From positions 1 to 33,807 of the IMG/VR virus record IMGVR_UViG_3300008625_000041: a DNA stretch of 33,807 bases; one strand, written 5' to 3'. Of the stretch, positions 9,259 to 18,001 are shown piece by piece. The first letter of the stretch is position 1; each line of letters opens with the position of its first letter. Origin of the DNA: a virus. Below the pieces are notes generated by a model that was not told where the DNA came from, ran no database searches, and worked only from the letters and a program-made list of their open reading frames with translations. The position numbers were made by a program, and so were the translations under genes.

Positions 9259-10192
9259 ACGTTTTACCTTTTAACTTTGATTGAATAACGTCAGAAAATG
9301 TTAGTTCTTTTGTACTTTCTATTTTTTCTGACATTTTGTCATAACCCATCTCATTTGGATCCTTATCCTCTAAAGATACCATCCTAACCTGTATTCCATA
9401 GGATTTTAACAACTTACTAATTCGTAATGCATCTGGTTGTGCATCACTATCAAGTATAATATATACATCTTTTACTTTTTTCTTTAATAAAGTCATCATC
9501 AATTTTTTTGGAATTGTTTTGCCTAATAATGGAATAGCATTTCTTTTTACAGTCATAGCATCAAATACGCCTTCACATAATATTATTGGTTCATCCCAAT
9601 TGATAAATAATTCAAAACAAATTATATTTTTACTTATTGGTGGATTTTTATATTTCATACCACCACCATATATATCTCTCGCTATAAAATAATTTAACTT
9701 ACCGTGTTTATCATAAGATGGTATTATAATTCTATTACTATAAACTCCACTTTCACAGTAACCTATACCATACCTTACTATAATATCTTTACTAAATCCT
9801 CTCTCCTTTAAAAAATTATAGCATCTCTTTTCTATAGGTGTGCTGAAATCAATGTGATTTAATCGTTTAAATTCTTTAGGTAATGAAACTAACTTTTTTA
9901 CACCTTTTTCTGATTTTTTATTATAATAAAAATCGTCTTGCTCATCTAAATATTCTCTTAAATCATTCCAACTATTCTCACTTACACCTACAGCTTTAAA
10001 TAGTTGATAAAAATTATGACCACCTTGATTTGATACCCAACAATGCCATTTTTGATTTTTTATATTTATTTGTAATTTAGGTTTATAATGAGAAATAAAT
10101 GGAGACCAAAACATATACTCATTTTGTTTTCTTAATTTTGTATGCGTTGAACCTAATGCTTTTGACAAAATATTCAATATAATATTATTCAT
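9227..10192 (-). CDS. TOPRIM DNA primase (DnaG/gp61-like) with degenerate zinc-binding domain
   Basis: 321 aa. The N-terminal region (about 25-70) has the layout of a CHC2-type zinc-ribbon primase domain: FWSPFISHYKPKL, then WHCWVSNQGGHNF. Only one cysteine (in WHCWV) remains where CPxC...CxxC is expected. The core carries GIGYCESG and IIIPSYDKHGKLNYFIARD (about 140-170), then a TOPRIM fold with EGVFDAM (about 205) and IILDSDAQPDAL (about 245), the acidic residues that bind catalytic metal. Primases make RNA primers at the replication fork. The gene overlaps the nuclease gene upstream by 8 bases and the Mre11-Rad50 gene downstream by 32, indicating translational coupling of a replication/recombination trio. 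Family confidence is high; the loss of zinc ligands makes template recognition uncertain. Confidence 0.85.
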   Translation of the reverse strand: MNNIILNILSKALGSTHTKLRKQNEYMFWSPFISHYKPKLQINIKNQKWHCWVSNQGGHNFYQLFKAVGVSENSWNDLREYLDEQDDFYYNKKSEKGVKKLVSLPKEFKRLNHIDFSTPIEKRCYNFLKERGFSKDIIVRYGIGYCESGVYSNRIIIPSYDKHGKLNYFIARDIYGGGMKYKNPPISKNIICFELFINWDEPIILCEGVFDAMTVKRNAIPLLGKTIPKKLMMTLLKKKVKDVYIILDSDAQPDALRISKLLKSYGIQVRMVSLEDKDPNEMGYDKMSEKIESTKELTFSDVIQSKLKGKTFEKSKAHYKN

Positions 10193-10523
10193 CTAATAAC
10201 TTTAATAACTCCTCAAATTCTAAAACAGCATATGTTTTAGAACGATTTCTTTTAAAAATAACTAATGGTATATGTTTACCACTATTACCTTCAGCCTGAT
10301 CTAATGCTTCCCAAATATTAAGTTTTTCTTGATTCTTACATTCTACACTAAATGGAAATACTTTTCGAGCCGCTGGTGATAATAGTATATCTTCACCACT
10401 ATCTCCCATAGTAATAGATCGTACGTCATCCTGTTCTAATTTGGAATCGAATTTTTCTAGAATTAAATCACGGATTTTATTCTGTAACCGTTTACCTTTA
10501 TTTTTGGCACTTCTTGGTTTCAT
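10185..10523 (-). CDS. PD-(D/E)XK nuclease, Holliday-junction-resolvase-like
   Basis: 112 aa. A basic N-terminus (KPRSAKNKGKRLQNKIRDLI) precedes a compact restriction-endonuclease-like core: an N-terminal helix, GDSGEDILLS supplying the acidic metal ligand, FSVECKNQEKL supplying the E-x-K pair, then EALDQAEGN and PLVIFKRNRSKTYAVL. This matches small phage and archaeal Hjc-like resolvases and related nucleases. It probably cleaves branched recombination intermediates, in keeping with its neighbours. Its stop overlaps the primase start by 8 bases. It could equally be a VRR-NUC-type or other PD-(D/E)XK nuclease; substrate specificity cannot be read from sequence. Confidence 0.75.
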   Translation of the reverse strand: MKPRSAKNKGKRLQNKIRDLILEKFDSKLEQDDVRSITMGDSGEDILLSPAARKVFPFSVECKNQEKLNIWEALDQAEGNSGKHIPLVIFKRNRSKTYAVLEFEELLKLLDE

Positions 10524-10531
10524 AACATAAT

Positions 10532-10541
10532 ACTAAATATA
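10532..10541 (-). promoter_or_regulatory. Weak motif match upstream of the nuclease gene
   Basis: Sense-strand TATATTTAGT, an 8/10 match to the recurring TATATTTATA motif, only 9 bases before the ATG at 10523. The spacing differs from the stronger examples, and the 34-base gap is too short for a confident promoter call. Confidence 0.15.
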
Positions 10542-10557
10542 ACTTAATTTAAGCTAA

Positions 10558-10932
10558 TTAAAATTTATTTTTCCATTTTGGATATTCTTTAATAGCCCAT
10601 TTTTCAGCAATTTCCTCAAATTTATTATCATCGTGAAAATCTTTACCTTTATTCACAGCCACATCACCTGCTAATTGATATGCCTTTTCGTATTTCTTTT
10701 TACCCATTTTTTTAGCATCAAGAGCATGTTTTATTTCGTGTAAAACAGTAATAATAAGTTCCTTCACATTTGGATAACTTCTTCGTAAATTTATAGTATC
10801 TGTTATCCAATTATAATCTGCTTTATTAGTAGTTGCTCCAAATTTTATTTTAGACTTTAATTTATAATGTTTTACTATATCTGAAGCAATAAGTTGAAAA
10901 TCTGCTCTTTCTAATAATATTCTTTTAAACAT
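10558..10932 (-). CDS. HExxH zincin-type putative metallopeptidase
   Basis: 124 aa. The central helix VLHEIKHALD (about residues 63-72) has a perfect HExxH motif. A glutamate about 35 residues later in FEEIAEKWA is a candidate third zinc ligand, as in gluzincin-like or SprT/WLM-like small peptidases. The flanking DTINLRRSYPNVKELIITV and KYEKAYQLAGDVA segments look like an ordered small domain. The substrate is unknown: it could process a virion protein, act on a host protein, or be non-catalytic. It lies between the PD-(D/E)XK nuclease and a block of structural genes, and its start overlaps the end of the upstream structural gene by 8 bases. No signal peptide or membrane segment is seen, so it probably acts in the cytoplasm. 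Confidence 0.68.
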   Translation of the reverse strand: MFKRILLERADFQLIASDIVKHYKLKSKIKFGATTNKADYNWITDTINLRRSYPNVKELIITVLHEIKHALDAKKMGKKKYEKAYQLAGDVAVNKGKDFHDDNKFEEIAEKWAIKEYPKWKNKF

Positions 10933-11905
10933 CGAATCTTACCACAAAATTTAATAATAACTCATCATCATTTTTAATCGGATGTGCCAACTTACCAATA
11001 GCCATTAGTTCACTCTTATCATTATATAAACCAATAGAAGTAATATAAGGATTAAATAAACTACCTGTTGCTAAGTCAATAGATTCTGAAGCGGCTGTGT
11101 ATGAGCCTGATAAAGAACCTGTTCCATTAGTAGGATTATCTCCAGGTGGGAAAAATTTACTAACAAAAGCGGTAGGGAATCCACTTGGAATTGTATGCCT
11201 ACCCCCTCTATTTTTGGCTATACTAATATTAGTAGTACCATTAAACTCTCCACGATCAACCTTACAATTATATTCATATTCATAGTGTGTTTGAGTTGCT
11301 TTAAAATCAATTTCAAAACCATCACTTCCAGTACCTGAACCAACTACTGAATATGAACCTGTATCAGTTATAGTTATAATACCATGTGAATAAAAAACGT
11401 TACCTACAGAACCCGTAGTTCCTGCTGCAAATGATGCTGAATTTGTATTATCATAAATATTTCCATATCCATCATCTTTTAATGTAAATGTAGTTGCTCC
11501 ACCATTATCAGTAATTGTTATTGATCCTGGTTTTACTTCTTCTCCAAAATATTGTTGTGGTATTGTTAATACTTGAGCAGAACCATGTAAAGTCATTTTC
11601 TTATTTGCTACATTATTAATACCAAAAGAATTCCAGGGTTCATCTTTTTTAGAATAATATAACCGATTTATTGTAAACCAGCTTGGGATTGCATAATATG
11701 TTGCAAAAGGTGTATTATCAGCTGAAACAGATCCACTATAATAACTTGAAGAAGCGGCTGATGATGAACTAAACAAATGTGCGGAACTACTATTAGCGCT
11801 AAAACCAAAAACACCACTACCACTATCCATATCAGTTAATGAAAATGATTTATGGGTTTTAAACGATTCTACAGAAGTATCGCCGTCTTGAAAATTCTTA
11901 TACAT
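10925..11905 (-). CDS. Virion structural protein (GLYND C-terminal module)
   Basis: 326 aa, rich in Ser/Gly/Thr/Tyr with runs such as SSSSAASSSYYSGSVS. Central motifs are IPQQYFGEEVKPGSITI and LKDDGYGNIYD, and it ends ITSIGLYNDKSELMAIGKLA...FVVRFDV. The composition and motifs resemble virion or baseplate-associated proteins of marine T4-like phages. The C-terminal module is shared with the next gene upstream (11918-12943), suggesting a duplication. GGAG lies 7 bases before the ATG at 11905. No enzyme motif is visible. The exact position in the particle is unknown; baseplate or tail is inferred from the neighbours. Confidence 0.7.
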   Translation of the reverse strand: MYKNFQDGDTSVESFKTHKSFSLTDMDSGSGVFGFSANSSSAHLFSSSSAASSSYYSGSVSADNTPFATYYAIPSWFTINRLYYSKKDEPWNSFGINNVANKKMTLHGSAQVLTIPQQYFGEEVKPGSITITDNGGATTFTLKDDGYGNIYDNTNSASFAAGTTGSVGNVFYSHGIITITDTGSYSVVGSGTGSDGFEIDFKATQTHYEYEYNCKVDRGEFNGTTNISIAKNRGGRHTIPSGFPTAFVSKFFPPGDNPTNGTGSLSGSYTAASESIDLATGSLFNPYITSIGLYNDKSELMAIGKLAHPIKNDDELLLNFVVRFDV

Positions 11906-11917
11906 TAAAAAGCTCCG

Positions 11918-12943
11918 TTAGAAATCGAGCTTCACTTTTACAATAGCTTCCCTAGAAAATGATTTCAGTAAAGGTTTGGATAATTTTGCAACTGCTAATA
12001 ATTCATTAGAATCATTATACAAACCTACGGTTGTCATATAAACCTTAGGATCATTTTGCATAGATGATACTGTTAGCGAGCCATCAGATTGAGTAAAGAA
12101 TGTAGGGTTAGTACTAAAATTATATCTCTTATTAGTTAATCTACAGAAATAATGTGTAGTACTTAATTGCTCTTCCCGTCTAGCTACAAAATAAGAACTT
12201 GCAGAAACAGCATTGTATAATTTACCCGAATTATTATGAGCAACATTTGATGCAGTATTAGTAGCTAATGCAAGATATCCTTGATCAAGTTTTTGCCCAT
12301 TTAAAATCATAATACCCATATCAGGATAAAATAATCCATATGCACCATCAGTTGTTTCACTTGCAGCTGCTGTATCTGTTACAGCTGTACCAGATGCTAT
12401 TGAACCACTTACTATATTAAAAACTCTACCTCCCTGAGAAACCGTTGGGTCAGTAGTAGCACCACTATCATCAATCAATTTTACAGTTCCTGCACTGCTA
12501 CTTAAATGAAGTTCCCAATTACCTGGATCAACTTTTTCACGCATCCTAGCTCTAGCCATAGAAATAGCATAAATGTGTTTTATATCTTTAGAAGGTGTAA
12601 AAGTAAACTTAGAATCATTTGGTGCGAGTAGTAAATTTCTAAATTGAGAATAAACAGCTGCTGATGGTCTATCTGTGTATGAGCTTCCTAATATCCCAGC
12701 ACTTCCACTACCATCCATATGCCCAAATGCCATTGAGAATTGAATCTCTGCTTCACTATCAGAAGAAGGATCAGTTTTATAAACATCATAAAAATATTTT
12801 CCTGAACTTCCACTTTGTGTTGAAGAAGTGTGCATTGTTTGAAGCGTTCCAACACCACCTGACCATAAACCAGAACTAACAGTTTGGTTAATATCGGTTA
12901 CTATATCTTCATCTGTATTAAATACTGTATATATTTCAGCCAT
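11918..12943 (-). CDS. Virion structural protein, paralogue of the neighbour
   Basis: 341 aa, starting MAEIYTVFNTDEDIVTDINQ and ending TTVGLYNDSNELLAVAKLSK...VKVKLDF. The final about 40 residues align with the end of the 10925-11905 product (GLYND-x-x-ELxAxxKL), and both have a THYxxxxxxK segment before it. The middle contains YGLFYPDMGIMILNG. The protein is Ser/Ala/Thr-rich with no enzymatic motif. An AGGAG ribosome-binding site lies 7 bases before the start. I infer a baseplate- or tail-associated virion component made from the same late transcript as the preceding gene. Confidence 0.72.
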   Translation of the reverse strand: MAEIYTVFNTDEDIVTDINQTVSSGLWSGGVGTLQTMHTSSTQSGSSGKYFYDVYKTDPSSDSEAEIQFSMAFGHMDGSGSAGILGSSYTDRPSAAVYSQFRNLLLAPNDSKFTFTPSKDIKHIYAISMARARMREKVDPGNWELHLSSSAGTVKLIDDSGATTDPTVSQGGRVFNIVSGSIASGTAVTDTAAASETTDGAYGLFYPDMGIMILNGQKLDQGYLALATNTASNVAHNNSGKLYNAVSASSYFVARREEQLSTTHYFCRLTNKRYNFSTNPTFFTQSDGSLTVSSMQNDPKVYMTTVGLYNDSNELLAVAKLSKPLLKSFSREAIVKVKLDF

Positions 12944-12953
12944 TTTCTAACTC

Positions 12954-13586
12954 CTAACTATTTGCACTTACAGTTACACTAATTGTTTGAGATGCGCCAG
13001 AATCATTTCCAAAAATAGTCAACTGAGTTGTTATTGCTGATGTAGTTGTTTTAGATACTATATTAACAACTTTACCAACTACTGTAGTACTTCTCTTCCT
13101 ATCAGCATCACTAAGGAATACTGGAACAGTTCCGCCTCGTTGTTCAACTCCACCACCTGCAGATACAAACAAATCTGCTGCATCCGAATTATGTAATATA
13201 AATGTATATCCACCTTTTCCATCATTACCATTAGTTGTTGCTGGTGATATAATTTGTTGTTCATTTGCGGTTGTAAATGTTAATGCTGAACTTGCCAACT
13301 TAATAACAGGTAATTTAACTGTATTTTTTGGTAAAGTAACAAGTTTATATCTCATTATCTGATTCTCATCGGGAACAGCCTCAAGTAACGGCATGTTTTC
13401 TATAGCCGCTCCATATGAATTAGTTCCATCTGGATGGGAAACATCATAGAGACCATAATCAATTTCATCATCTCCCAATGCAAATTTTGTAATTTTAAAT
13501 TCATTGTTTCCACGAGCCAATAATTCTCTACCTTTTTTGGTTAGAATAGCATCTATCGTTTGCGTGGTATTATCTAAAAATCCCAT
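12954..13586 (-). CDS. Virion structural protein (LTKKGRELLARG family)
   Basis: 210 aa. The N-terminus MGFLDNTTQTIDAILTKKGR, followed by ELLARGNNEFKITKFALGDDEIDYGLYD, is a recognisable block in structural proteins of T4-like marine phages. The rest is a beta-rich, Thr/Ser-rich domain with PVFLSDADRKRS near residue 160 and a C-terminal Ig-like strand pattern. It is probably a tail or baseplate accessory protein; no precise role is known to me. A strong AGGAG lies 7 bases before the ATG, and an 81-base gap upstream carries a candidate promoter. Confidence 0.72.
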   Translation of the reverse strand: MGFLDNTTQTIDAILTKKGRELLARGNNEFKITKFALGDDEIDYGLYDVSHPDGTNSYGAAIENMPLLEAVPDENQIMRYKLVTLPKNTVKLPVIKLASSALTFTTANEQQIISPATTNGNDGKGGYTFILHNSDAADLFVSAGGGVEQRGGTVPVFLSDADRKRSTTVVGKVVNIVSKTTTSAITTQLTIFGNDSGASQTISVTVSANS

Positions 13587-13637
13587 TATTTACTCCTAAG
13601 TATATTTGGTTTTCGTATATAACTGCGTTTACTCTAC

Positions 13638-13647
13638 TATAAATATA
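13638..13647 (-). promoter_or_regulatory. Candidate phage promoter motif TATATTTATA
   Basis: A perfect sense-strand TATATTTATA lies 52 bases before the ATG at 13586, in one of the few real gaps in the structural operon. The same spacing (52) separates a 9/10 match from the gene starting at 25821. It may be a promoter for the 13586-to-10558 structural/replication block. Inferred from recurrence only. Confidence 0.4.
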
Positions 13648-13667
13648 ATAATAAAATATATTATTCA

Positions 13668-16600
13668 TTATTCTATTCTCAATTGAGATTTTCCAGGATC
13701 TTGAGATACTATTCTTGTTGGAGTCGTATCTGAAGTTTCTACTGGATCAAAGTTTCCTGCATAGCTATTTAACACAGTTGTAGCATTAGTCTGTTTACAT
13801 CCCTCAAACATCAAATTAGCTAATGCACTAAATTGATCGTATTTATTATCTATATTAGAACGAATTGCTGATGAAGAATAATATAAATTCAAAGATCGGC
13901 TTACTGAACTACTATAATAATACTTTGTTTCTAAATTATGTGGTGAAATAATCGAACCAGTTATTTCTGGTTGTAAAAATTCTTCAAACACATATTCAGG
14001 ACCACCTTTTGTAACTGAAGAAGTTATATATGTATTTCCCCAATATCCTTTTTGTGATCCTGTATAATTTAATTTATTTACTGTTGGTACATTGAATACT
14101 TCAGTAGATCCAGAAATAGTTCCTACAGTATCATTTATACTTCCAGTTAATTTTGTAGTAACTTCTGTTGCATATTCTGTTGCATCAATAGTTCCATCAA
14201 AATTTGGACTTTCAAAACTTAATTCTCTTGAAATAATTTCTTTTGAACGTTCAAGAATATTTTGTTTAACTGTTAATCCAAATTCAGGCCTTGTTCTAGC
14301 TGGTAAAATATCTTTTATTTGTTTAAATATAATCTGATCAAAATACTTTATCAATCTCATATAATCCCAAAAGTTATTTGGTGAACTATATTTTTGCCAA
14401 TATGCATTTCTTATTTCATGTAATCTTCTATATCTTGGTTTACTTAAATCTCTTGGATCTCCAACATATTGATGAAAATCTAAATCTGCTAAGGATCTAA
14501 TAATATCCTCATCTATTACATCTGTAGGTGAGAAGAATATTCCTACTTTCGGTGAATCTTTTGGAGCTGCATCCAATAAACTTTGTTCCGATCGTTTAGC
14601 ACTAAATCCTGGAATATATGGTTGTAATCCACCATCTTCAAGACTTGAACTAATAACTCTTATCTTAACATTACTTTCTTTCTTAGGACCAATATTTGGT
14701 ACTAACATCTTATCCTCATCTTCTACACTAGCATAAAAATTTCCACTAAAATTCTTAGCACTACCTGTAATTGTAGTTAATGAAGTATCTCCACTCTTAT
14801 CTTGTAATTGTGCATTTGCAGCCACACTCAAATCTTTATTATCATCAAATGATAATCTAAATACTAAATCAGTATATGAAGCAGAAGCATGATTTCCATT
14901 ATAAGCTTTTGGTGAAGTAACGTGGTTATCAAATGCCGACATTGTAAGTGGTGAATTCCAATATCTAAACTCCATCATAGAACCAGTTAAATATCCAGCT
15001 GCACCATTACCAATATTAACCTGACTAGCAGATGCCCAAGAATTATTCAAAGATTGAGAAACTGCATTAGCCCCATCCATAGACATAGAAGTTTCAGAAG
15101 CATGATATATCTTACTTCTTCCTGCATCATATTTTTTAGCTGCTAATCTATATGTTACGGCTTGAGATCCACTATCAGATGCTACATATGCACCACTACC
15201 AGATTCTCTTGAAACCATAACAGACCAAAATTCACCATCATATAATGGCATAGCACTTGTAGACATTGAAACATATCCACTTGATCCAGATAATTGAAAA
15301 TCAACATGCCCAACATTATCAGTTGTAGTAGAATCTTCTCTTAATTTAACTTCCCAATGTTTTGTAGATCCATTTACAGCTTCAACAAGAGTTTGACTTC
15401 CACTATTTACAGAATTAAATCTAAATTCAACTGTATCTGGTCTTCTTCCTGTACTTCCATCGTGTACCCAAGGTACTTGAACATATTGCCCCCCTCTAAA
15501 ATCTAAAGATTTAGTAAACTTTCTTTTTATATTAAATGATTTTACTTGACCAGGAAGAGCTGGACCCCCATATTCCCTAACATCTAAAATAGTAGCAGGG
15601 ATTCCAAACATATTAACTATTCCTCGTATAGATTTTAATGTACCTTTTGTTTTTAAGAAAAATGGAATATTATTAATCAATCTCCTATGTATTTTTCTAC
15701 CTAAATCTTTTTGAGGTTCAACTGAATATGTTGTGAAAGTAGAATCAGATCCAGATTGATATTGTCCATATTGATATCTTGGTAAATCTAATAAATCTGC
15801 TCCATTATACAAATCTAATCCAAAACTTTTCGCTACATCTTGAATTAAATCATTCGAATATCCTTTTTTATTTGAATCATATGTTTCATATATTTTTGGA
15901 ATATGATTAATATATGTCCATACTTCATCATACATTTCTCCAACCATATCTATAAATTTTAGAAAATCTTCATTGGAATTATCATGTACAATATATTTTG
16001 GTATTCTATTAACCAATCTATTTTCATTTAGATTATCAAAAACCGATGCACTATATGCCTGACCAGTTTCATCTACAACACTTCCATACCAAGATGAAAA
16101 ATCTGCATGAGATGAAGTTATTGGAGTATACGGATCACTAAATGTTCCACTTCCAGTTTTTGGCCATGATGCATTATGTCGTTCCGTTCCTAAAAATTCT
16201 GATCCACTTACAAGTGTTGAAACATCATTATACAAATATTTTTCATATGGTGTAAAATTTAATTTAACATCTCTAATCTGTCTATGTACCGAACTTAATT
16301 CTGTTCCTAAAGATCCAGTAGTAGAATTAGTAGCTAATGATGCGGATGTAGTTAATAACGATTCTATCTTTTCAAATTTATATTTTGCATTATCAAGTTT
16401 AGATACTGCTGAACCAAATACGGTAAAATTATCATATTTTTCAAAATCTATATTTAAATCTGCTGATTGTAAACTTGAACTTAATATATCTGTTCTAATT
16501 TGTTCTGATATATTTACATCGCTTGTTATTAAGTCAGATAAATTTTTGTATGTTGTTGATTTATTATCAAAAAATGAACCTTGTGCTTCTTCTAAATTAT

Positions 16601-17123
16601 ATTGTGGATCTAATAAGAAAGTTACATCTTCATCAATTTCATCTTCTGGTATTAAAAGTACATCTTCTTGAACTGAATCAATAATTTCTTCTACTATAGA
16701 AACATTTTGTGGAGAATCCTCTATAAGTGGTGAATATAATTTTAATAATTTCTTCTCTTCAGTTTCTTGTTGAGTATTGACAATTAAATAAAGATTTTTA
16801 TCTTCTGTATACAAATAGTGTGATAAATCATTTACATCAAAGTTATCAAATCCAACACTAAATGTTAATGGTTTTCTTGGATTAGTTCCCTCATAATCAC
16901 CATCTTGTGCCCCTAATGCTATACCAGCTTCTTTAAAACTTCCTTCTACAACTATAGTATCACGACTTTTAACCTCTATAATTTCAGATATAAATGGAGC
17001 ATATTGAGGTATTGTCTCAACTACTGCTCCTGATCCAGGATTATTTTTCTCCTGTTCAACAGCAGCTTCTCGTGCATCTCTAACAGCATCTCTTTCTGTA
17101 TAATTTGGATCTTGCCTAGCCAT
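13668..17123 (-). CDS. Baseplate wedge protein, gp7-like, with LamG-like insertion
   Basis: 1151 aa. The central region (about 380-510) has NEDFLKFIDMVGEMYDEVWT, RLINNIPFFLKTKGTLKSIR and VNMFGIPATIL, typical of the tail-protein-I/gp7-like wedge segment found in T4-like and P2-like baseplates. Residues about 535-760 look like a concanavalin/LamG sandwich: KSLDFRGGQYVQVPW, ALPLYDGEFWSV-type strands, MMEFRYWNSPLT and LVFRLSFDDN. This could bind a surface glycan. A further region (about 840-930) has FFSPTDVIDEDIIRSLADLD and FWDYMRLIKYFDQIIFKQIK, and the C-terminus is Ser/Tyr-rich. Its start overlaps the upstream gene's stop by one base (TAATG), so translation is coupled. The gp7 assignment rests on motif and context; T4 gp7 is of similar size. 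Confidence 0.72.
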   Translation of the reverse strand: MARQDPNYTERDAVRDAREAAVEQEKNNPGSGAVVETIPQYAPFISEIIEVKSRDTIVVEGSFKEAGIALGAQDGDYEGTNPRKPLTFSVGFDNFDVNDLSHYLYTEDKNLYLIVNTQQETEEKKLLKLYSPLIEDSPQNVSIVEEIIDSVQEDVLLIPEDEIDEDVTFLLDPQYNLEEAQGSFFDNKSTTYKNLSDLITSDVNISEQIRTDILSSSLQSADLNIDFEKYDNFTVFGSAVSKLDNAKYKFEKIESLLTTSASLATNSTTGSLGTELSSVHRQIRDVKLNFTPYEKYLYNDVSTLVSGSEFLGTERHNASWPKTGSGTFSDPYTPITSSHADFSSWYGSVVDETGQAYSASVFDNLNENRLVNRIPKYIVHDNSNEDFLKFIDMVGEMYDEVWTYINHIPKIYETYDSNKKGYSNDLIQDVAKSFGLDLYNGADLLDLPRYQYGQYQSGSDSTFTTYSVEPQKDLGRKIHRRLINNIPFFLKTKGTLKSIRGIVNMFGIPATILDVREYGGPALPGQVKSFNIKRKFTKSLDFRGGQYVQVPWVHDGSTGRRPDTVEFRFNSVNSGSQTLVEAVNGSTKHWEVKLREDSTTTDNVGHVDFQLSGSSGYVSMSTSAMPLYDGEFWSVMVSRESGSGAYVASDSGSQAVTYRLAAKKYDAGRSKIYHASETSMSMDGANAVSQSLNNSWASASQVNIGNGAAGYLTGSMMEFRYWNSPLTMSAFDNHVTSPKAYNGNHASASYTDLVFRLSFDDNKDLSVAANAQLQDKSGDTSLTTITGSAKNFSGNFYASVEDEDKMLVPNIGPKKESNVKIRVISSSLEDGGLQPYIPGFSAKRSEQSLLDAAPKDSPKVGIFFSPTDVIDEDIIRSLADLDFHQYVGDPRDLSKPRYRRLHEIRNAYWQKYSSPNNFWDYMRLIKYFDQIIFKQIKDILPARTRPEFGLTVKQNILERSKEIISRELSFESPNFDGTIDATEYATEVTTKLTGSINDTVGTISGSTEVFNVPTVNKLNYTGSQKGYWGNTYITSSVTKGGPEYVFEEFLQPEITGSIISPHNLETKYYYSSSVSRSLNLYYSSSAIRSNIDNKYDQFSALANLMFEGCKQTNATTVLNSYAGNFDPVETSDTTPTRIVSQDPGKSQLRIE

Positions 17124-18001
17124 TATAAATCGAACGCATCTCTTTCAGTTGAAGCCCCACGACCTCCAGGTGTTGTATCTTCTTTAGTTTCATCTTTAAG
17201 ACCTACATCTAAATTTGGATTTTCTTCACCATCTACTGTATCTGTTACAGTATTTGTTTGTGTAGTTGTTTTATTGGTATTATCTGTTACAGTAAGATTG
17301 GTTGTTTTATATGCTATAACAAATGCATTATCTACAATTAACTTACCACCTACCATAGCTGGAGAAAATCCCATATCTTCAGCAGTTAAAGTTGCTTTAA
17401 TTTGATAAGGATCAGAAGAATCTACTTTTACAGTTCCTTCTGAAGTATAATCATCTGTACTTTTTGGGGTATACTCATATGTTTCGGTATCAAAGTTTAT
17501 AAAATTAGATCCATATGAAGTTTGTTCTGTTACATCTATATTTTTTCTTTCTATCCTAACTTCTTTTTTAGTTGGGCTTACACCTGGTACATTATATGCC
17601 AGTTTTACTTCAGCTAAACGTTGAACGTCAGTTGCTTGTGGATCTGTTCCACTATAAACTCTACCATTAACTTCATGTACAGCCCCTGTCCATAATTCTC
17701 CATCAGTTGTAAAAAATCCATATGTGTTTGAACCAGCTTTTCTTCGAAGAAAATTTAATTTTACTTTATAAGATCCAGCTACATAACCCATAGTTCTGAG
17801 TATTCTTCCTGGATTAAAATTAAATAAGTCTCCTACTTTCAATTCTTCTACAGATAGTTCTTTAGTTTCTATTAACTCCCCATCTTGATCAAAAACTGTT
17901 ACTAATACAAAATCCCTTTCATCTGCTCCAAATGAAACAGGATGTGGTACACTATATGCGTATAATTGATTTTGATCATTTTGTGATAATTCAGTAGGCA
18001 T
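17123..18001 (-). CDS. Baseplate-associated structural protein, unassigned
   Basis: 292 aa. The first half is beta-rich (DFVLVTVFDQDGELIETKEL, LFNFNPGRILRTMGYVAGSY, VKLNFLRRKAGS). A long Thr/Asp/Asn-rich low-complexity tail (TDNTNKTTTQTNTVTDTVDG) ends near GGRGASTERDAFDL. It sits between the gp7-like gene and another unassigned gene and is linked to both by one-base TAATG stop/start overlaps. This favours co-translation and assembly into the same wedge, possibly in the position of T4 gp8 or an accessory wedge protein. I do not recognise a specific family. Confidence 0.6.
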   Translation of the reverse strand: MPTELSQNDQNQLYAYSVPHPVSFGADERDFVLVTVFDQDGELIETKELSVEELKVGDLFNFNPGRILRTMGYVAGSYKVKLNFLRRKAGSNTYGFFTTDGELWTGAVHEVNGRVYSGTDPQATDVQRLAEVKLAYNVPGVSPTKKEVRIERKNIDVTEQTSYGSNFINFDTETYEYTPKSTDDYTSEGTVKVDSSDPYQIKATLTAEDMGFSPAMVGGKLIVDNAFVIAYKTTNLTVTDNTNKTTTQTNTVTDTVDGEENPNLDVGLKDETKEDTTPGGRGASTERDAFDL

